Assembly (NCBI GenBank): GCA_020638655.1
Contig: JACKIC010000003.1
Span: forward strand, 310,001 to 374,000
Direction of reading: 5' to 3'
DNA length: 64,000 nucleotides
Origin: Planctomycetota bacterium
GTDB lineage: Bacteria; Planctomycetota; UBA1135; UBA2386
Part shown: positions 8,809-17,617 of the stretch, in pieces
Position numbering within the stretch: position 1 is the stretch's first letter
Layout of the letters: each line of letters begins with the position of its first letter
The notes under the pieces: generated by a model
What the model was told of the DNA's origin: nothing
Databases searched by the model: none
Seen by the model: only the letters and a program-made list of their open reading frames with translations
Made by a program: the position numbers and the translations under genes

Positions 8809-8836
8809 CCGGCCGCAGCACGGATGCTGCGGCCGG
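8809..8836 (-). terminator. Stem-loop after paralogue B, copy of the 7012-7055 core
   Basis: Twelve-base arms (CCGGCCGCAGCA at 8809-8820 and its complement at 8825-8836) enclose a CGGA loop, 61 bases beyond the stop of the leftward gene at 8897. The core matches the palindrome after paralogue A except for the loop and the outer arms. It was probably duplicated together with the gene and acts as its terminator. Confidence 0.65.
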
Positions 8837-8896
8837 CTTCGCACGGGGCGCGCGCGACGCGAGTTTGCCTCGCGCCGGCGCCTCGCAGCGATCGGG

Positions 8897-10459
8897 TCAG
8901 TTGACGTCGAGCGACAGCTTGACGCCGTTCGAGCTCAGCGCGCCGAGCGCGTTGACGCCCGGGACCAGGGCGACACCCTGGGTCTTGATCTCGACGCCGG
9001 CGAAGGCCGGGTTGTTGGGGATCGAGAAGTTGGTGCTGCCGACGCCACCCGCCGGGACCCACACCTGCGAGGCGTCGATCGAGACGTACTGGTAGCAGCC
9101 CGGCATGCCGATCGACGACAGGTCCAGGCCCGGGTTGATCTCGGTCAGGCCGAACAGGGTAGCGCCGACGAGGCCGGCGGCCGGGACGTTCGTGGTGTCG
9201 AGCGTGAACGCGGTGCCGATGACCGGGCGCGCGCTGGCGTCGTGACGGATCGGGGTGACGTCGTTGGCGCCGGTGATGATCACGGCCGCGGCCGAGATGT
9301 CCATCGAACCCGGGTCGAGGTTGGCCGCGCCCGGGCTCCAGCCCGTGCCGCCGGCGGTCGGGGCGACCGCGCCGAAGCGCAGTTCGACCGCGCCCGTCGA
9401 ATCGAACGCGTACTGGAACGTGTTCGCATTCGAGGCGCCGTAGTCGGGCACCGAGTCGAAGGTGATGTAGGCCGTGCCCGTGGACGGGTCGGTGTCGAAG
9501 TAGACCGAGCCGCCGGCGCTCGGGTTGAGGTCGCGCCACTTGGCCGCCCAGACCGGGCCATTGCTCAGGAACTGGGTCAGGTTGAACGAGCAGCAGCCGT
9601 TCAGCGTGTTGACGGTGGCGTTGATGAAGCCGTTGCTCGAGATCCACAGGTCGGTGGTGGTGCCGCCCGGGAAGGGCAGGGTCCAGCCGAGTGAGAACTG
9701 CAGCACCTGGTCGTCACCCATCGTGACCGGGGTCGACGTCGGCACGTAGAGCGGCGTCGTGCCCGGGATGCCCACGTAGCCGGTGCCGATGAACTGCATC
9801 GCCAGGCTCGTGTTCGACAGGTCGAACGCGGTGTGGTTCTCGTAGAACGAGGCGTACTCGTTGTTGCAGCCGCCGCCGAAGCTGATCTTCTGGGCGTAGT
9901 TGCCGCCGGACGAGACGTAGACGTCGCAGCGCGAGATGTTGTAGGGCGACTCCTGCCAGACGGGCTGGTTGCCGCCGGTCGAGGCGATCGAGAACTGCGT
10001 GCCGAAGCGCGTCAGGGTGATCGGCTGACCGAGCACGGTCTCGGTGAACGGTCCGGGCGTGATCGAATACGAGTTGTACATCGTCGGCCCGCCGATCGCG
10101 CTCGTGCAGCCGCAGAGGATGCCGACGTACTGGCCGGGCACGATCGGCACGGCCATCGGGATCTGGCCGGGGGTCGGCGTGTTGTTGTTGTAGAACAGCT
10201 GCGTGCCGACCATCGTGCCCGGGTAGGCGGGCGGCGGGGCGTTGCCGAGGTCGATGACCTCGACGCACTGGTAGGGCTGCGAGGCTTCGTTGTAGACCTC
10301 GATGCCGACGATCGTGAAGCCGATCGGGGCCTGGAACCAGAAGCCGCGGGTGGCATTCGCGGTGTAGGTGTTGGAGAAGGCCGGTTGGCTGATGACGCCC
10401 GTCTGGGCGAAGGCTGCGCCGGTCAAGACCAGACCGGCCAGGATTGCATGGGTGCGCAT
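8897..10459 (-). CDS. Secreted protein with nidogen-like domain, paralogue B
   Basis: This 520-residue protein starts at ATG 10459 with a signal peptide (AILAGLVLTGAAFAQ, predicted cut near residue 19). Its layout is the same as paralogue A: a variable N-terminal beta domain, then near-identical sequence from NEYASFYE onward, including AFDLSNTSLAMQFIGTGY, LPFPGGTTTDLWISSNGF, VYFDTDPSTGTAYITFD and the tail NNPAFAGVEIKTQGVAL. The N-terminal domain shares only scattered positions with A (a YTxxxxRGFxFxAP strand and IxVYNExS), so it is the likely site of functional difference. The two genes read leftward one after the other with a hairpin between, so each may be an independent unit. About 260 bases upstream hold no gene and should contain the promoter. 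Confidence 0.8.
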   Translation of the reverse strand: MRTHAILAGLVLTGAAFAQTGVISQPAFSNTYTANATRGFWFQAPIGFTIVGIEVYNEASQPYQCVEVIDLGNAPPPAYPGTMVGTQLFYNNNTPTPGQIPMAVPIVPGQYVGILCGCTSAIGGPTMYNSYSITPGPFTETVLGQPITLTRFGTQFSIASTGGNQPVWQESPYNISRCDVYVSSGGNYAQKISFGGGCNNEYASFYENHTAFDLSNTSLAMQFIGTGYVGIPGTTPLYVPTSTPVTMGDDQVLQFSLGWTLPFPGGTTTDLWISSNGFINATVNTLNGCCSFNLTQFLSNGPVWAAKWRDLNPSAGGSVYFDTDPSTGTAYITFDSVPDYGASNANTFQYAFDSTGAVELRFGAVAPTAGGTGWSPGAANLDPGSMDISAAAVIITGANDVTPIRHDASARPVIGTAFTLDTTNVPAAGLVGATLFGLTEINPGLDLSSIGMPGCYQYVSIDASQVWVPAGGVGSTNFSIPNNPAFAGVEIKTQGVALVPGVNALGALSSNGVKLSLDVN

Positions 10460-10719
10460 GGATTGGATCCGAGGGAGAGAGAGATGAGTGGACGGAGACG
10501 AAACCGGCCCACGAGGCATCTGACGTTCCATTCCCTGCTCCCGGTTCCCTTGCGCCGCGTTGGCGGCCCGACGCAAGAGATGGCGGCGACCGCCGGGCGT
10601 CTCCCCGGGGAGCTGCCACGTCCCCGCCGCACGACACGGCGTTCTCTCCGACGCCGGTGGCCGCCGCCACGAACAGGGGCCGCTGCCCCCCCGATTCGTG
10701 CGCCGGGCCCGCCGAAAAC

Positions 10720-11409
10720 TCAGCGCAGCGCCTGCAGCCTGGTCCGGTGCGCCAGGACCTCGACCGCCGCGGTCGATCCCGTGCCGCGCACGAGCGCTGC
10801 GCCGAGGTCGTTGCGCTCGGCGTCGGTCAGGCCCATCGGATCCGCCACCAGGTCGACCAGCTCGTGCGGCGACTCGAGGTGCAGCAGGTGGCTGCCGAGC
10901 AGGCTCTGCACGCGCCGCAGCCCGGCGTTGCGCAGGACGTCGCTCAGCGCGTCGTCGCCCGGGCCGCACAGGCACTGCAGGCGCGCCTCGGCGATGCCCA
11001 ACTCGAGCGCGGCGACCCGCAGCAGCGGCAACATGTCGGGCGCGGGCAGGTCGATCGCGAGCCGGCCGCCGGGACGAAGGTTGCGCCGCGGCAGCTCGCC
11101 GTAGGCGCCGAGCGGCAGGTCGGGGCGGGTGGTCACGGCACACAAGAGGGCGTCGAACGCGCCGAACCGCTCGGTGCCGGTCAGCTGGTGCGCGAAGATC
11201 TCGACGTGCGGCAGGCCCAGTTCGGCGATCGCTTCGGCGACGACCCGGTCGGGTTGGACCACGGTGAGGGCGCCGTTCTTGCCGACCAGGGTCGCCAGCG
11301 CGCGCACCTGCCGCGGGTCGGTGTAGACCGCCAAAACCCGATCCTGGCGGCGCAGGTCGAGCAGGTCGACCGCGTCCTGGAACCAGGGTTGGCCTGGCAC
11401 GAACGTCAT
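10720..11409 (-). CDS. Probable class I SAM-dependent methyltransferase-like protein
   Basis: A 229-residue soluble protein from ATG 11409. The segment DRVLAVYTDPRQVRALATLVGKNGALTVVQPD has the strand-loop-helix-strand order of methyltransferase motif I plus the acidic end of strand 2, but the glycine-rich loop is degraded. AFDALLCAV, LPRRNLRPGGRLAIDLP and a C-terminal LRRVQSLLGSHLLHL correspond to motifs II-III and the last strands. Substrate unknown, and activity is uncertain given the weak SAM loop. It is divergent from glpD across 98 bases. Confidence 0.6.
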   Translation of the reverse strand: MTFVPGQPWFQDAVDLLDLRRQDRVLAVYTDPRQVRALATLVGKNGALTVVQPDRVVAEAIAELGLPHVEIFAHQLTGTERFGAFDALLCAVTTRPDLPLGAYGELPRRNLRPGGRLAIDLPAPDMLPLLRVAALELGIAEARLQCLCGPGDDALSDVLRNAGLRRVQSLLGSHLLHLESPHELVDLVADPMGLTDAERNDLGAALVRGTGSTAAVEVLAHRTRLQALR

Positions 11410-11507
11410 GGCGGCAGCGTAGCTGCACGGCGGGTCGCCGCCACCATGGGCTGCGCGCATTGCGGTGCGTGCGCCCACCGTCGCAACCGCTACGCTCGCG
11501 CGCGAAC

Positions 11508-13061
11508 GTGCGCATCGACCCGCGAGAACTGCACCGCGCGCGCCTGGACCTGCTGGTGGTCGGCGCCGGCATCCACGGCGCCGCGATCGCGCGCGAGGCC
11601 GCGCTGCGCGGCCTGCAGGTCGCCCTCGTCGAGGCGCGCGACGTCGCCGCGGGCACCAGCTCACGCAGCTCGCGGCTCGTGCACGGCGGCCTGCGTTACC
11701 TGCGCCAGGGCAACTTCGCGCTGGTGCGCGACGCCCTGCACGAGCGCGAACGGCTGCTGCGCCTGTGCCCGCACCTGGTGCGCTCACAGCCGATGCTGAT
11801 GCCGTTCTTCGCCGGGGATCGCACGCCGCGCTGCCTGATGCGGCTCGGCACGTTCCTCTACGGGCGTCTGGCCGGACGCAGCACCCTGCCGCGCGCGCGG
11901 ACCCTGACCGCCGACGAGGCCGTCGCGGCGTTCCCGGGGCTGCGTTGCCGCGGGTTGCGTTCGGGGCTCGAGTTCTTCGACGCGGTCACCGAAGACGCCC
12001 GGCTGACCCTCGCCAACGCGGCATCGGCGGTGGCCGCCGGTGCCCGGCTTGCCACGCACTGCGAGGTCGTCGGCGTGCGCGACGACCGCGTGGTGCTGCG
12101 CGACGCGATCGCGCGGGCGGAGGTCGAAGTCGCGGCGCGCCACGTGATCAACGCCACCGGACCGCGCGTCGACGGCCTGCGCCGGTGCCTGGGCGTCGAC
12201 GGCGCGCCGTTGGTGCGCCTGTCGCGCGGCAGCCACCTGGTGCTGCCGCCGCGCCCCGGCGAGTTGGCGCTGGCTGCGTTCCTGCCCGACGAGCGCATCC
12301 AGTTCGTGATCCCGCACCAGGACGGCACCCTGGTCGGCACCACCGAGGTCGACGACGACCTCGACGGCGACGAGACCGGGCCGCCGGCCGCGGACCTCGA
12401 CTACCTGCTCGCCGCGCTGCGGCACCTGCTCGAGGCCGCGCCGCCGCGCCGCGAGGTCGCGTTCGGCTACGCGGGATGGCGCGCGCTGCCGGCGCGCCGC
12501 GGTCCGGCCGGTGCGCTGCACCGCGAGGGTTTCGTGGTCGACGAGCGCTGGTCGGGCGGCGTCCTGCACTCGGTCGTCGGCGGCAAGCTGACCACGCATC
12601 GGTCGTTCGCCGAACGCGCCGTGGACGCGCTGTTCGGAAAGGTCGCGGTGCCGCCGACGCGCGACTTGCCGCTGCCGGGCGGCGACGGTCCGCGCGACGT
12701 TGGCGATTCGCTCTGGTGGCGCCACGGCAGCGTCGCGCTCGGTCTGCATTCGCAGATCGCCGCCGCGCCCGAGCTCGGCGAACGCCTGTGCCCGCACCGT
12801 CCGTTCCTGGTCGTCGAACTGCTGCACGCGCTGCAGGTCGAGGGCGCCGTGACCTTCGCCGACGCGATGCTGCGGCGGCTGGTGCACTCGCAGGGACCGT
12901 GTCTGCAGCCGGCCTGCCTGCGCCGCGCCCACGAGCGCTTCCTGACGGCCTGCGTCTGGCCGGTCGACGGCGACGCCGAGGCCGCGATCGCCGCGCTCCG
13001 CGCCGAGGTCGATGTCATGATCGGCGAGCTGCCGGCGTGGCGCGCGGCGGCGGGCGAGTAA
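11508..13061 (+). CDS. glpD: Aerobic glycerol-3-phosphate dehydrogenase
   Basis: GlpD oxidises sn-glycerol 3-phosphate to dihydroxyacetone phosphate with FAD and reduces membrane quinone. I chose the GTG at 11508, which gives 517 residues and puts the dinucleotide motif VVGAGIHGAAIAREAALRG about 17 residues in; an ATG 48 bases upstream only adds a sequence unlike the family. Typical GlpD features follow: GTSSRSSRLVHGGLRYL, a central FAD/substrate domain with INATGPRVDGLR and SRGSHLVLP, FVIPHQDGTLVGTTEVDDD, and GYAGWRALP then VVGGKLTTHR. The C-terminal helical domain is present. The next gene begins 10 bases after the stop. glpK and glpF are not in the window. Confidence 0.93.
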   Translation: MRIDPRELHRARLDLLVVGAGIHGAAIAREAALRGLQVALVEARDVAAGTSSRSSRLVHGGLRYLRQGNFALVRDALHERERLLRLCPHLVRSQPMLMPFFAGDRTPRCLMRLGTFLYGRLAGRSTLPRARTLTADEAVAAFPGLRCRGLRSGLEFFDAVTEDARLTLANAASAVAAGARLATHCEVVGVRDDRVVLRDAIARAEVEVAARHVINATGPRVDGLRRCLGVDGAPLVRLSRGSHLVLPPRPGELALAAFLPDERIQFVIPHQDGTLVGTTEVDDDLDGDETGPPAADLDYLLAALRHLLEAAPPRREVAFGYAGWRALPARRGPAGALHREGFVVDERWSGGVLHSVVGGKLTTHRSFAERAVDALFGKVAVPPTRDLPLPGGDGPRDVGDSLWWRHGSVALGLHSQIAAAPELGERLCPHRPFLVVELLHALQVEGAVTFADAMLRRLVHSQGPCLQPACLRRAHERFLTACVWPVDGDAEAAIAALRAEVDVMIGELPAWRAAAGE

Positions 13062-13071
13062 GGTCGTGCCG

Positions 13072-14841
13072 ATGCTGCGCCTCCACGAAGAACTGCCGGA
13101 CCTGACCGGGTGTCTGCGCTGGCTCGATCGGCCGGCGCTGCCGCTGCCGGGCGGCGTGCGCGACCAGGCCGTCGCGCTGCTGTTCTGGCGGCTCGGTTGT
13201 GTGCACAGCCGGCTCGCGCTCGACGTGCTCGCCGACCTGGTGCAGCGCTTCGCCGGTCGGCCGTTCGCGGCGATCGCGGTGCACGTGCCCGTCGCTGCGG
13301 CGGAGCGCGACGACGCGCGCGTGCAGCGCGCCGTCGGCGATCGTCCCGTCAACGTCGCCATCGACGCGCAGCGCCGCGCCTGCCGGGCGCTCGGCCTGCG
13401 CGGGCTGCCGCACGTGGTGCTGCTCGACGCGCGCGGTCGCGTGCAGTTCTCGGGCGTCGGCGAACCCGATCCCGAGCGCCTGGCCAACGCGGTCTCGCTC
13501 CTGCTGCGCACCTTCGAAGGCGATGGTCTCGCGCCCGGCGTGCCGCTGGCGGCGCCGCGATCGCCAGGCGCCGCGGCGCCGCGGCTGCGACCGTCGGGGC
13601 TGGTCGCCGCCGAGGAGGGGGTGTGGCTCGCCGCGGCGGGGCACCACCGCCTCTACTGCGTCGCACCCGACGGCGCCGTGCGACGCACGATCGGTTCGGG
13701 TCACCGCGGCCGCGCCGACGGCCCGGCCCTGGTGGCCAGCTTCGTCGAGCCGGGTGGTTTGGCGCTGCGCGGCGACGAAGTCCTGGTTGCCGACCCGGTC
13801 GCGCACAGCTTGCGGGCGGTCGATCGCCGCGACGGCCGCGTCGAGACCTGGTGCGGCAACGGCGCGCGCAGCACCGATCGGCAGGGCGGCGGCTATGGCC
13901 TGGACCAGGGCCTGGCTGCGCCGGGCGCGCTCGCCGTGCACGACGGGGTGGTCTACCTGAGCCAGGCGGGCACGCACCAACTCTGGCAGGTGGACCGCCA
14001 GACCGGCGCGGCGTCGGCGTGGCTCGGCGCCCGGGAACGCACGCTGCGCGACGGTCACGACGAGGCGACCTTTGCCGAGCCTCTGGGGCTGTGCGCCAGC
14101 AACGAAGCGCTGTTCGTCGCCGACGCCGGTTTCGGGGCGGTGCGCCAGATCGACCTCGGCCACACGTTCGTGCGCACGATCGCCCAGGGTCTGCAGCGTC
14201 CCGCTGCCGTCGCGCTCGCTGCCGAGGAGTTGTTCGTCGCCGACGCCTGGCGGCCCGCGGTGCTGCGCGGCGACCCCGGTGGCGCGCTGCAGCCGTGGCT
14301 GGATGCGAGCCACGGCCTGATCGAACCGGTGGCGCTGGCCGTCGTCGGCGAGGACATCTGGGTGGCGGACGCCGGCGCCGACGCGATCTTCGTCGTGTCG
14401 CTGCTCGGCGCGCCCGCGCCGCGGCGGCTGGTGCTGACCGGCGCGCCGTCGCTGCCCGAGCCGCTGTCATCGGTGGCGCGCGCCATGTCCTGCGAACCCG
14501 TGGAGCTGCTCGAGTTCAGCGACGTGACCTTGTGTCTGCGGCCGCGGTTGCCCGAGGCGGAGCAGTTCGACGCGAGCCTGCCGTGCACGGTGCACGTCGG
14601 CGACGAAGGGCGCGGCATGCTGGCCTGCGACGTGCACCACGCGACGGCGCCCATCGACGAGCACCTCGAGGTGCTCGTGCCGATCGCCGAGCGCGGCGAG
14701 GGGGCGCTGCGCATCCGCGTCGAGCTGACCAGCCGCGGCCTGGTCACGGGCCTGCCGACGCCGCGCAGCTTCGACTTCCTGGTGCCGGTGCGGGTCACGA
14801 CCACCGGCGAGCAACGCGCCGAGATCGTGCCGTCAGCGTGA
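13072..14841 (+). CDS. Thioredoxin-fold plus NHL-repeat protein (NHLRC2-like)
   Basis: The 589-residue protein has an N-terminal thioredoxin-like domain (about 25-150: AVALLFWRLGCVHSRLALDVLADL, later GLRGLPHVVLLDARGRV) followed by a beta-propeller of NHL-type repeats (about 170-450). Recurring units such as PGGLALRGDEVLVADPVAHSLR and GLCASNEALFVADAGFGAVRQID are visible. A C-terminal beta domain (480-589) follows. This is the NHLRC2 arrangement, but the redox site is CVHS (Cys43, Ser46) instead of CxxC, so it may be a monothiol or non-redox domain. No signal peptide is visible, hence probably cytoplasmic. A GTG six bases upstream is an alternative start. It follows glpD closely and overlaps the convergent nagA by 9 bases. 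Role unknown. Confidence 0.75.
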   Translation: MLRLHEELPDLTGCLRWLDRPALPLPGGVRDQAVALLFWRLGCVHSRLALDVLADLVQRFAGRPFAAIAVHVPVAAAERDDARVQRAVGDRPVNVAIDAQRRACRALGLRGLPHVVLLDARGRVQFSGVGEPDPERLANAVSLLLRTFEGDGLAPGVPLAAPRSPGAAAPRLRPSGLVAAEEGVWLAAAGHHRLYCVAPDGAVRRTIGSGHRGRADGPALVASFVEPGGLALRGDEVLVADPVAHSLRAVDRRDGRVETWCGNGARSTDRQGGGYGLDQGLAAPGALAVHDGVVYLSQAGTHQLWQVDRQTGAASAWLGARERTLRDGHDEATFAEPLGLCASNEALFVADAGFGAVRQIDLGHTFVRTIAQGLQRPAAVALAAEELFVADAWRPAVLRGDPGGALQPWLDASHGLIEPVALAVVGEDIWVADAGADAIFVVSLLGAPAPRRLVLTGAPSLPEPLSSVARAMSCEPVELLEFSDVTLCLRPRLPEAEQFDASLPCTVHVGDEGRGMLACDVHHATAPIDEHLEVLVPIAERGEGALRIRVELTSRGLVTGLPTPRSFDFLVPVRVTTTGEQRAEIVPSA

Positions 14842-15960
14842 CGCCGCGGGCAGCACGGCGGTGCACGCGCCGTCGTCACCGAGCAGCGTGAACGCCGCGC
14901 GCCGGCCGACGGCGATCGCGCCGAGGTCTTCGGCGCCCGCGAGCTGCGCCGGGTTGGTGGCGGCGATCCGCGCCAGGGTCCACGGACCCGCGTCGGGCAC
15001 CAGCCGCAGGAAGTTGCGCGCCGCGTGCGCCATCGTCAGCGCCGAGCCGGCGAGGTTGCCGGCGTCGTCGCGCACCACGCCGTCGCGGCTGGTGACGCGC
15101 ATGCCCGACAGGGTGTATTCGCCGTCCGGCATGCCGGCGGCGCCCACCGCGTCGGTCACGAGCACGAGGCGGTCGGGCCCCAGGATCCTGAACGCGTTGC
15201 GCACCATCACCGGGTGCACGTGCACGCCGTCGACGATCAGCGGACAGCGCAGGCGCGGCTCGTCGAGCGCCAGGCCGGCGACGCCGACGTCGCGGTGGTG
15301 CAGCGGGCCCATCACGTTGAACAGGTGGGTGACCGCCGCGGCGCCCGCGTCGACGCAGGCGGCAAAACCGTCGCTGCGGTCGCAGTGGCCGAGCGCGCAG
15401 GTGACCCCGGCCGCGGTGAGCCGCGCGATCGCCGCCGGCGCCAGCGGCAGCGCGTTGCCGATCGTCAGCAGGCGCAACTGGCCGCGCGCCGCGGCCAGCA
15501 GCTGATCGATCCGTTCGGGCGTCGGCTCGACGAAGCAGCGCGCGTCGTGGGCGCCCGGCGCGACCAGGAACGGGCCCTCGAGGTGCAGGCCCAGCGGCGT
15601 CGCGCCGGCGCCCGAGTAGCCCTCGATCCAAGCCGCCACGCGCGCCACCTGGTCGAGCAGCGTGTCCCAGGGCGCCGTGATCAGGGTCGGCAGGAAGCCG
15701 ACGGCGCCGCCGGCGAGCGCCGCCGCGGCCACCGCGTCGAGCGCCGCGGGCGTGGCCTCGTCGACGCTGCGGCCGCCCATGCCGTTGACCTGCAGGTCGA
15801 CGAAGCCCGGCAGCAGCGTGCCGCGCAGGCGCACCGCGTTGGGTCCGGCGGCGACCTGATCGATGGCGACGATGCGCCCGTCGACGGCGGCGACGCGCGC
15901 GCCGCTGAGCACCGTGGCCGGAAGCACCACCCGATCGACGATCCACTCGCTGGCGATCAC
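14833..15960 (-). CDS. nagA: N-acetylglucosamine-6-phosphate deacetylase
   Basis: NagA removes acetate from GlcNAc-6-phosphate, feeding amino sugars from chitin or peptidoglycan into glycolysis. The 375-residue protein starts at GTG 15960 and fits the family length. It is an amidohydrolase with GFVDLQVNGMGG (lacking the HxH, as usual in NagA), LGLHLEGPFL (metal Glu), GHCDRSDG, THLFNVMGPLHHRDVG (metal His and substrate loop), VDGVHVHP, and the catalytic aspartate in TDAVGAAGMPDG. LAGSALTMAHAARNF completes the set. No nagB is adjacent. Its stop codon overlaps that of the thioredoxin/NHL gene, and it is divergent from the membrane gene at 16067. Confidence 0.93.
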   Translation of the reverse strand: MIASEWIVDRVVLPATVLSGARVAAVDGRIVAIDQVAAGPNAVRLRGTLLPGFVDLQVNGMGGRSVDEATPAALDAVAAAALAGGAVGFLPTLITAPWDTLLDQVARVAAWIEGYSGAGATPLGLHLEGPFLVAPGAHDARCFVEPTPERIDQLLAAARGQLRLLTIGNALPLAPAAIARLTAAGVTCALGHCDRSDGFAACVDAGAAAVTHLFNVMGPLHHRDVGVAGLALDEPRLRCPLIVDGVHVHPVMVRNAFRILGPDRLVLVTDAVGAAGMPDGEYTLSGMRVTSRDGVVRDDAGNLAGSALTMAHAARNFLRLVPDAGPWTLARIAATNPAQLAGAEDLGAIAVGRRAAFTLLGDDGACTAVLPAASR

Positions 15961-16066
15961 GTCGGAACGCTAGCGCGCGGCACGAACCTGCGCACCGGCA
16001 GCGTCGCGAATCAGCGGTGCGGAAGTGCTCGCGTGTCGTGCTCCGCCGCGTAGCATCAGCCGCCGC

Positions 16067-17617
16067 ATGGGCCGGATCTGGAATGCCTCGGTGGTCGTCG
16101 TGGTGGCGGGTTGTATCGCCGGTCTGTTGATCGGCAGCCTGGGCATGCCGCTCGCCGACGCGGGCATCCGCACCGATCCCTATCGCCTGCTGCGTTCCGA
16201 CGCCGAGCCGTACCCGCTGACGCCGGCGAAGTGGTTGCTCGAACCGCACCGCTACGGCGACTTCGACCTCTACGCGACGCTCGAGCTCGGCGAGCACACG
16301 GCCGTGGACGTGCTGCTGCGGCAGGTCGAGCCGCGCATCGTCGACGACCAGCTGTTGCCGTTCCACGGCCGCTTCAGCGTGCTGCGGTTGTCGACCGACG
16401 GCGCCGGGCCGGCCTGGCTGAGCCGCGGCGAGGCGCTGTTCGGCGACCGCATGGTCGGGCATCGACTCGAGCCAGGCATGCCGGCGACGCTGTGGATCCA
16501 GGGGCGCGGCCGCATGCTGCGCGCGAACGTCGCCGGCAGCTGGCTGCCGTGGCACGAGGCCGACGACGAGTACGGCATGCTGACGTTGATCGCGCGCGGT
16601 GGCGACGCCGTGCTGCGCAACCTCGTGATCGAGCCCGTGCCGATGGCGAACGCCTGGCTGCACTCGGGCTGGACGTGGTTGGGCGTCGGGCTGGTCATCG
16701 GCGCGCTGATCGCCGCCGCGGGGGCGCTCGCGAGCAGCCCCCCCTGGCGCTTCGCCCTCGCGGGCGCGGTGCTGCTCATCGGGGTCGCCTGGGCCTGCCA
16801 CCGCGCCACCCTGCCGCCGCTCGCGCTCGCCGATCCGGGCGCCCAGGCCGCGCTGTTCGCGGCGTGGGCACTGCTCGCCGGCGCCGCGGTCGCGTTCCCG
16901 ACGCGGTGGCGGTCGCAGACGGCGCCCGTCGTGGTGATCGCGGTGTTGTTGTCGGTGGCGGCGCTGCTCGACAACGGCGCGCTGCGGCGGTTGCGTTGCG
17001 AAGCGCCCGCCGAGGAGCGCCAGCTCGACGCCGTCTTCGGCCCCAAGGCCGGCAATACGATCGCCGAGTCGCTGGCGCAGCGCGTGCGCGGGCCGTTCGC
17101 GGTGCACGGGCTGCATCCGGAGGCGCGCTGCGTGTTCCTGCTCGGCGGGCAGCTGCTCTACGACCGCAGCAGCCCCGAGAACCACCTCGAGCCGCTGGTG
17201 ATGGGGCGGTTGCGCGGCGGCCTCGGCGAGCGCCTCGACGTGCTCTGCCTGCCGACCGCCGACGGCTACTCGCAGCAGCAGTGGCGGATGTTCACGACCT
17301 TCTTCCGCGACTACCACCCGGCGGCGATCGTGTTCGGGGTGCCCAGCGACGAGGCCGCGCGCGATCCGCGCACCGGCGCGCCGCGGTCGTCGCCCGAGAA
17401 GTTGCGGGAGACCCTCGCCGAGGTGCGTCGCTACACGCAGGAGCACGGCATCTTCCTGGTGCTGCTCGCCGAACAGGGCCTGTCCCGCAACATGTTCGGG
17501 GTGGTGCAGGAACAGCGGAGCGCCGGCGTGCCGATGGTGCTCGCCACCGCGACCGATGCGCCGGCCGAGATCGCGACCAAGCTGGCGGCCGAGCTGGTCC
17601 CGGCGCTGCGGCGATGA
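16067..17617 (+). CDS. Membrane protein with degenerate SGNH-hydrolase-like C-terminus
   Basis: The 516-residue protein (ATG 16067) starts with one membrane helix (ASVVVVVAGCIAGLLIGSLG), then an extracytoplasmic beta-rich domain to about 200, four hydrophobic helices between about 202 and 305, and a soluble domain from about 345. That domain has the layout of an SGNH/GDSL esterase: a strand into LLGGQLLYD (360-362 aligned to GDS), then DGYSQQQWRMF...DYHPAAIVFGVPSDEAARDP aligned to the GYSS...KPDLVVVxFGxND region. The nucleophile serine is a glutamine and the block-III asparagine is missing, so it is probably not a hydrolase. It overlaps the next gene (ATGA). Function unknown; the SGNH similarity is my own alignment by eye. 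Confidence 0.6.
   Translation: MGRIWNASVVVVVAGCIAGLLIGSLGMPLADAGIRTDPYRLLRSDAEPYPLTPAKWLLEPHRYGDFDLYATLELGEHTAVDVLLRQVEPRIVDDQLLPFHGRFSVLRLSTDGAGPAWLSRGEALFGDRMVGHRLEPGMPATLWIQGRGRMLRANVAGSWLPWHEADDEYGMLTLIARGGDAVLRNLVIEPVPMANAWLHSGWTWLGVGLVIGALIAAAGALASSPPWRFALAGAVLLIGVAWACHRATLPPLALADPGAQAALFAAWALLAGAAVAFPTRWRSQTAPVVVIAVLLSVAALLDNGALRRLRCEAPAEERQLDAVFGPKAGNTIAESLAQRVRGPFAVHGLHPEARCVFLLGGQLLYDRSSPENHLEPLVMGRLRGGLGERLDVLCLPTADGYSQQQWRMFTTFFRDYHPAAIVFGVPSDEAARDPRTGAPRSSPEKLRETLAEVRRYTQEHGIFLVLLAEQGLSRNMFGVVQEQRSAGVPMVLATATDAPAEIATKLAAELVPALRR

Noticed and set aside
14876..17446. 856-codon minus-strand frame
   Set aside because: It spans the shadow of the membrane gene at 16067 and an alternative frame of nagA, and shows Arg/Ala repeats only.
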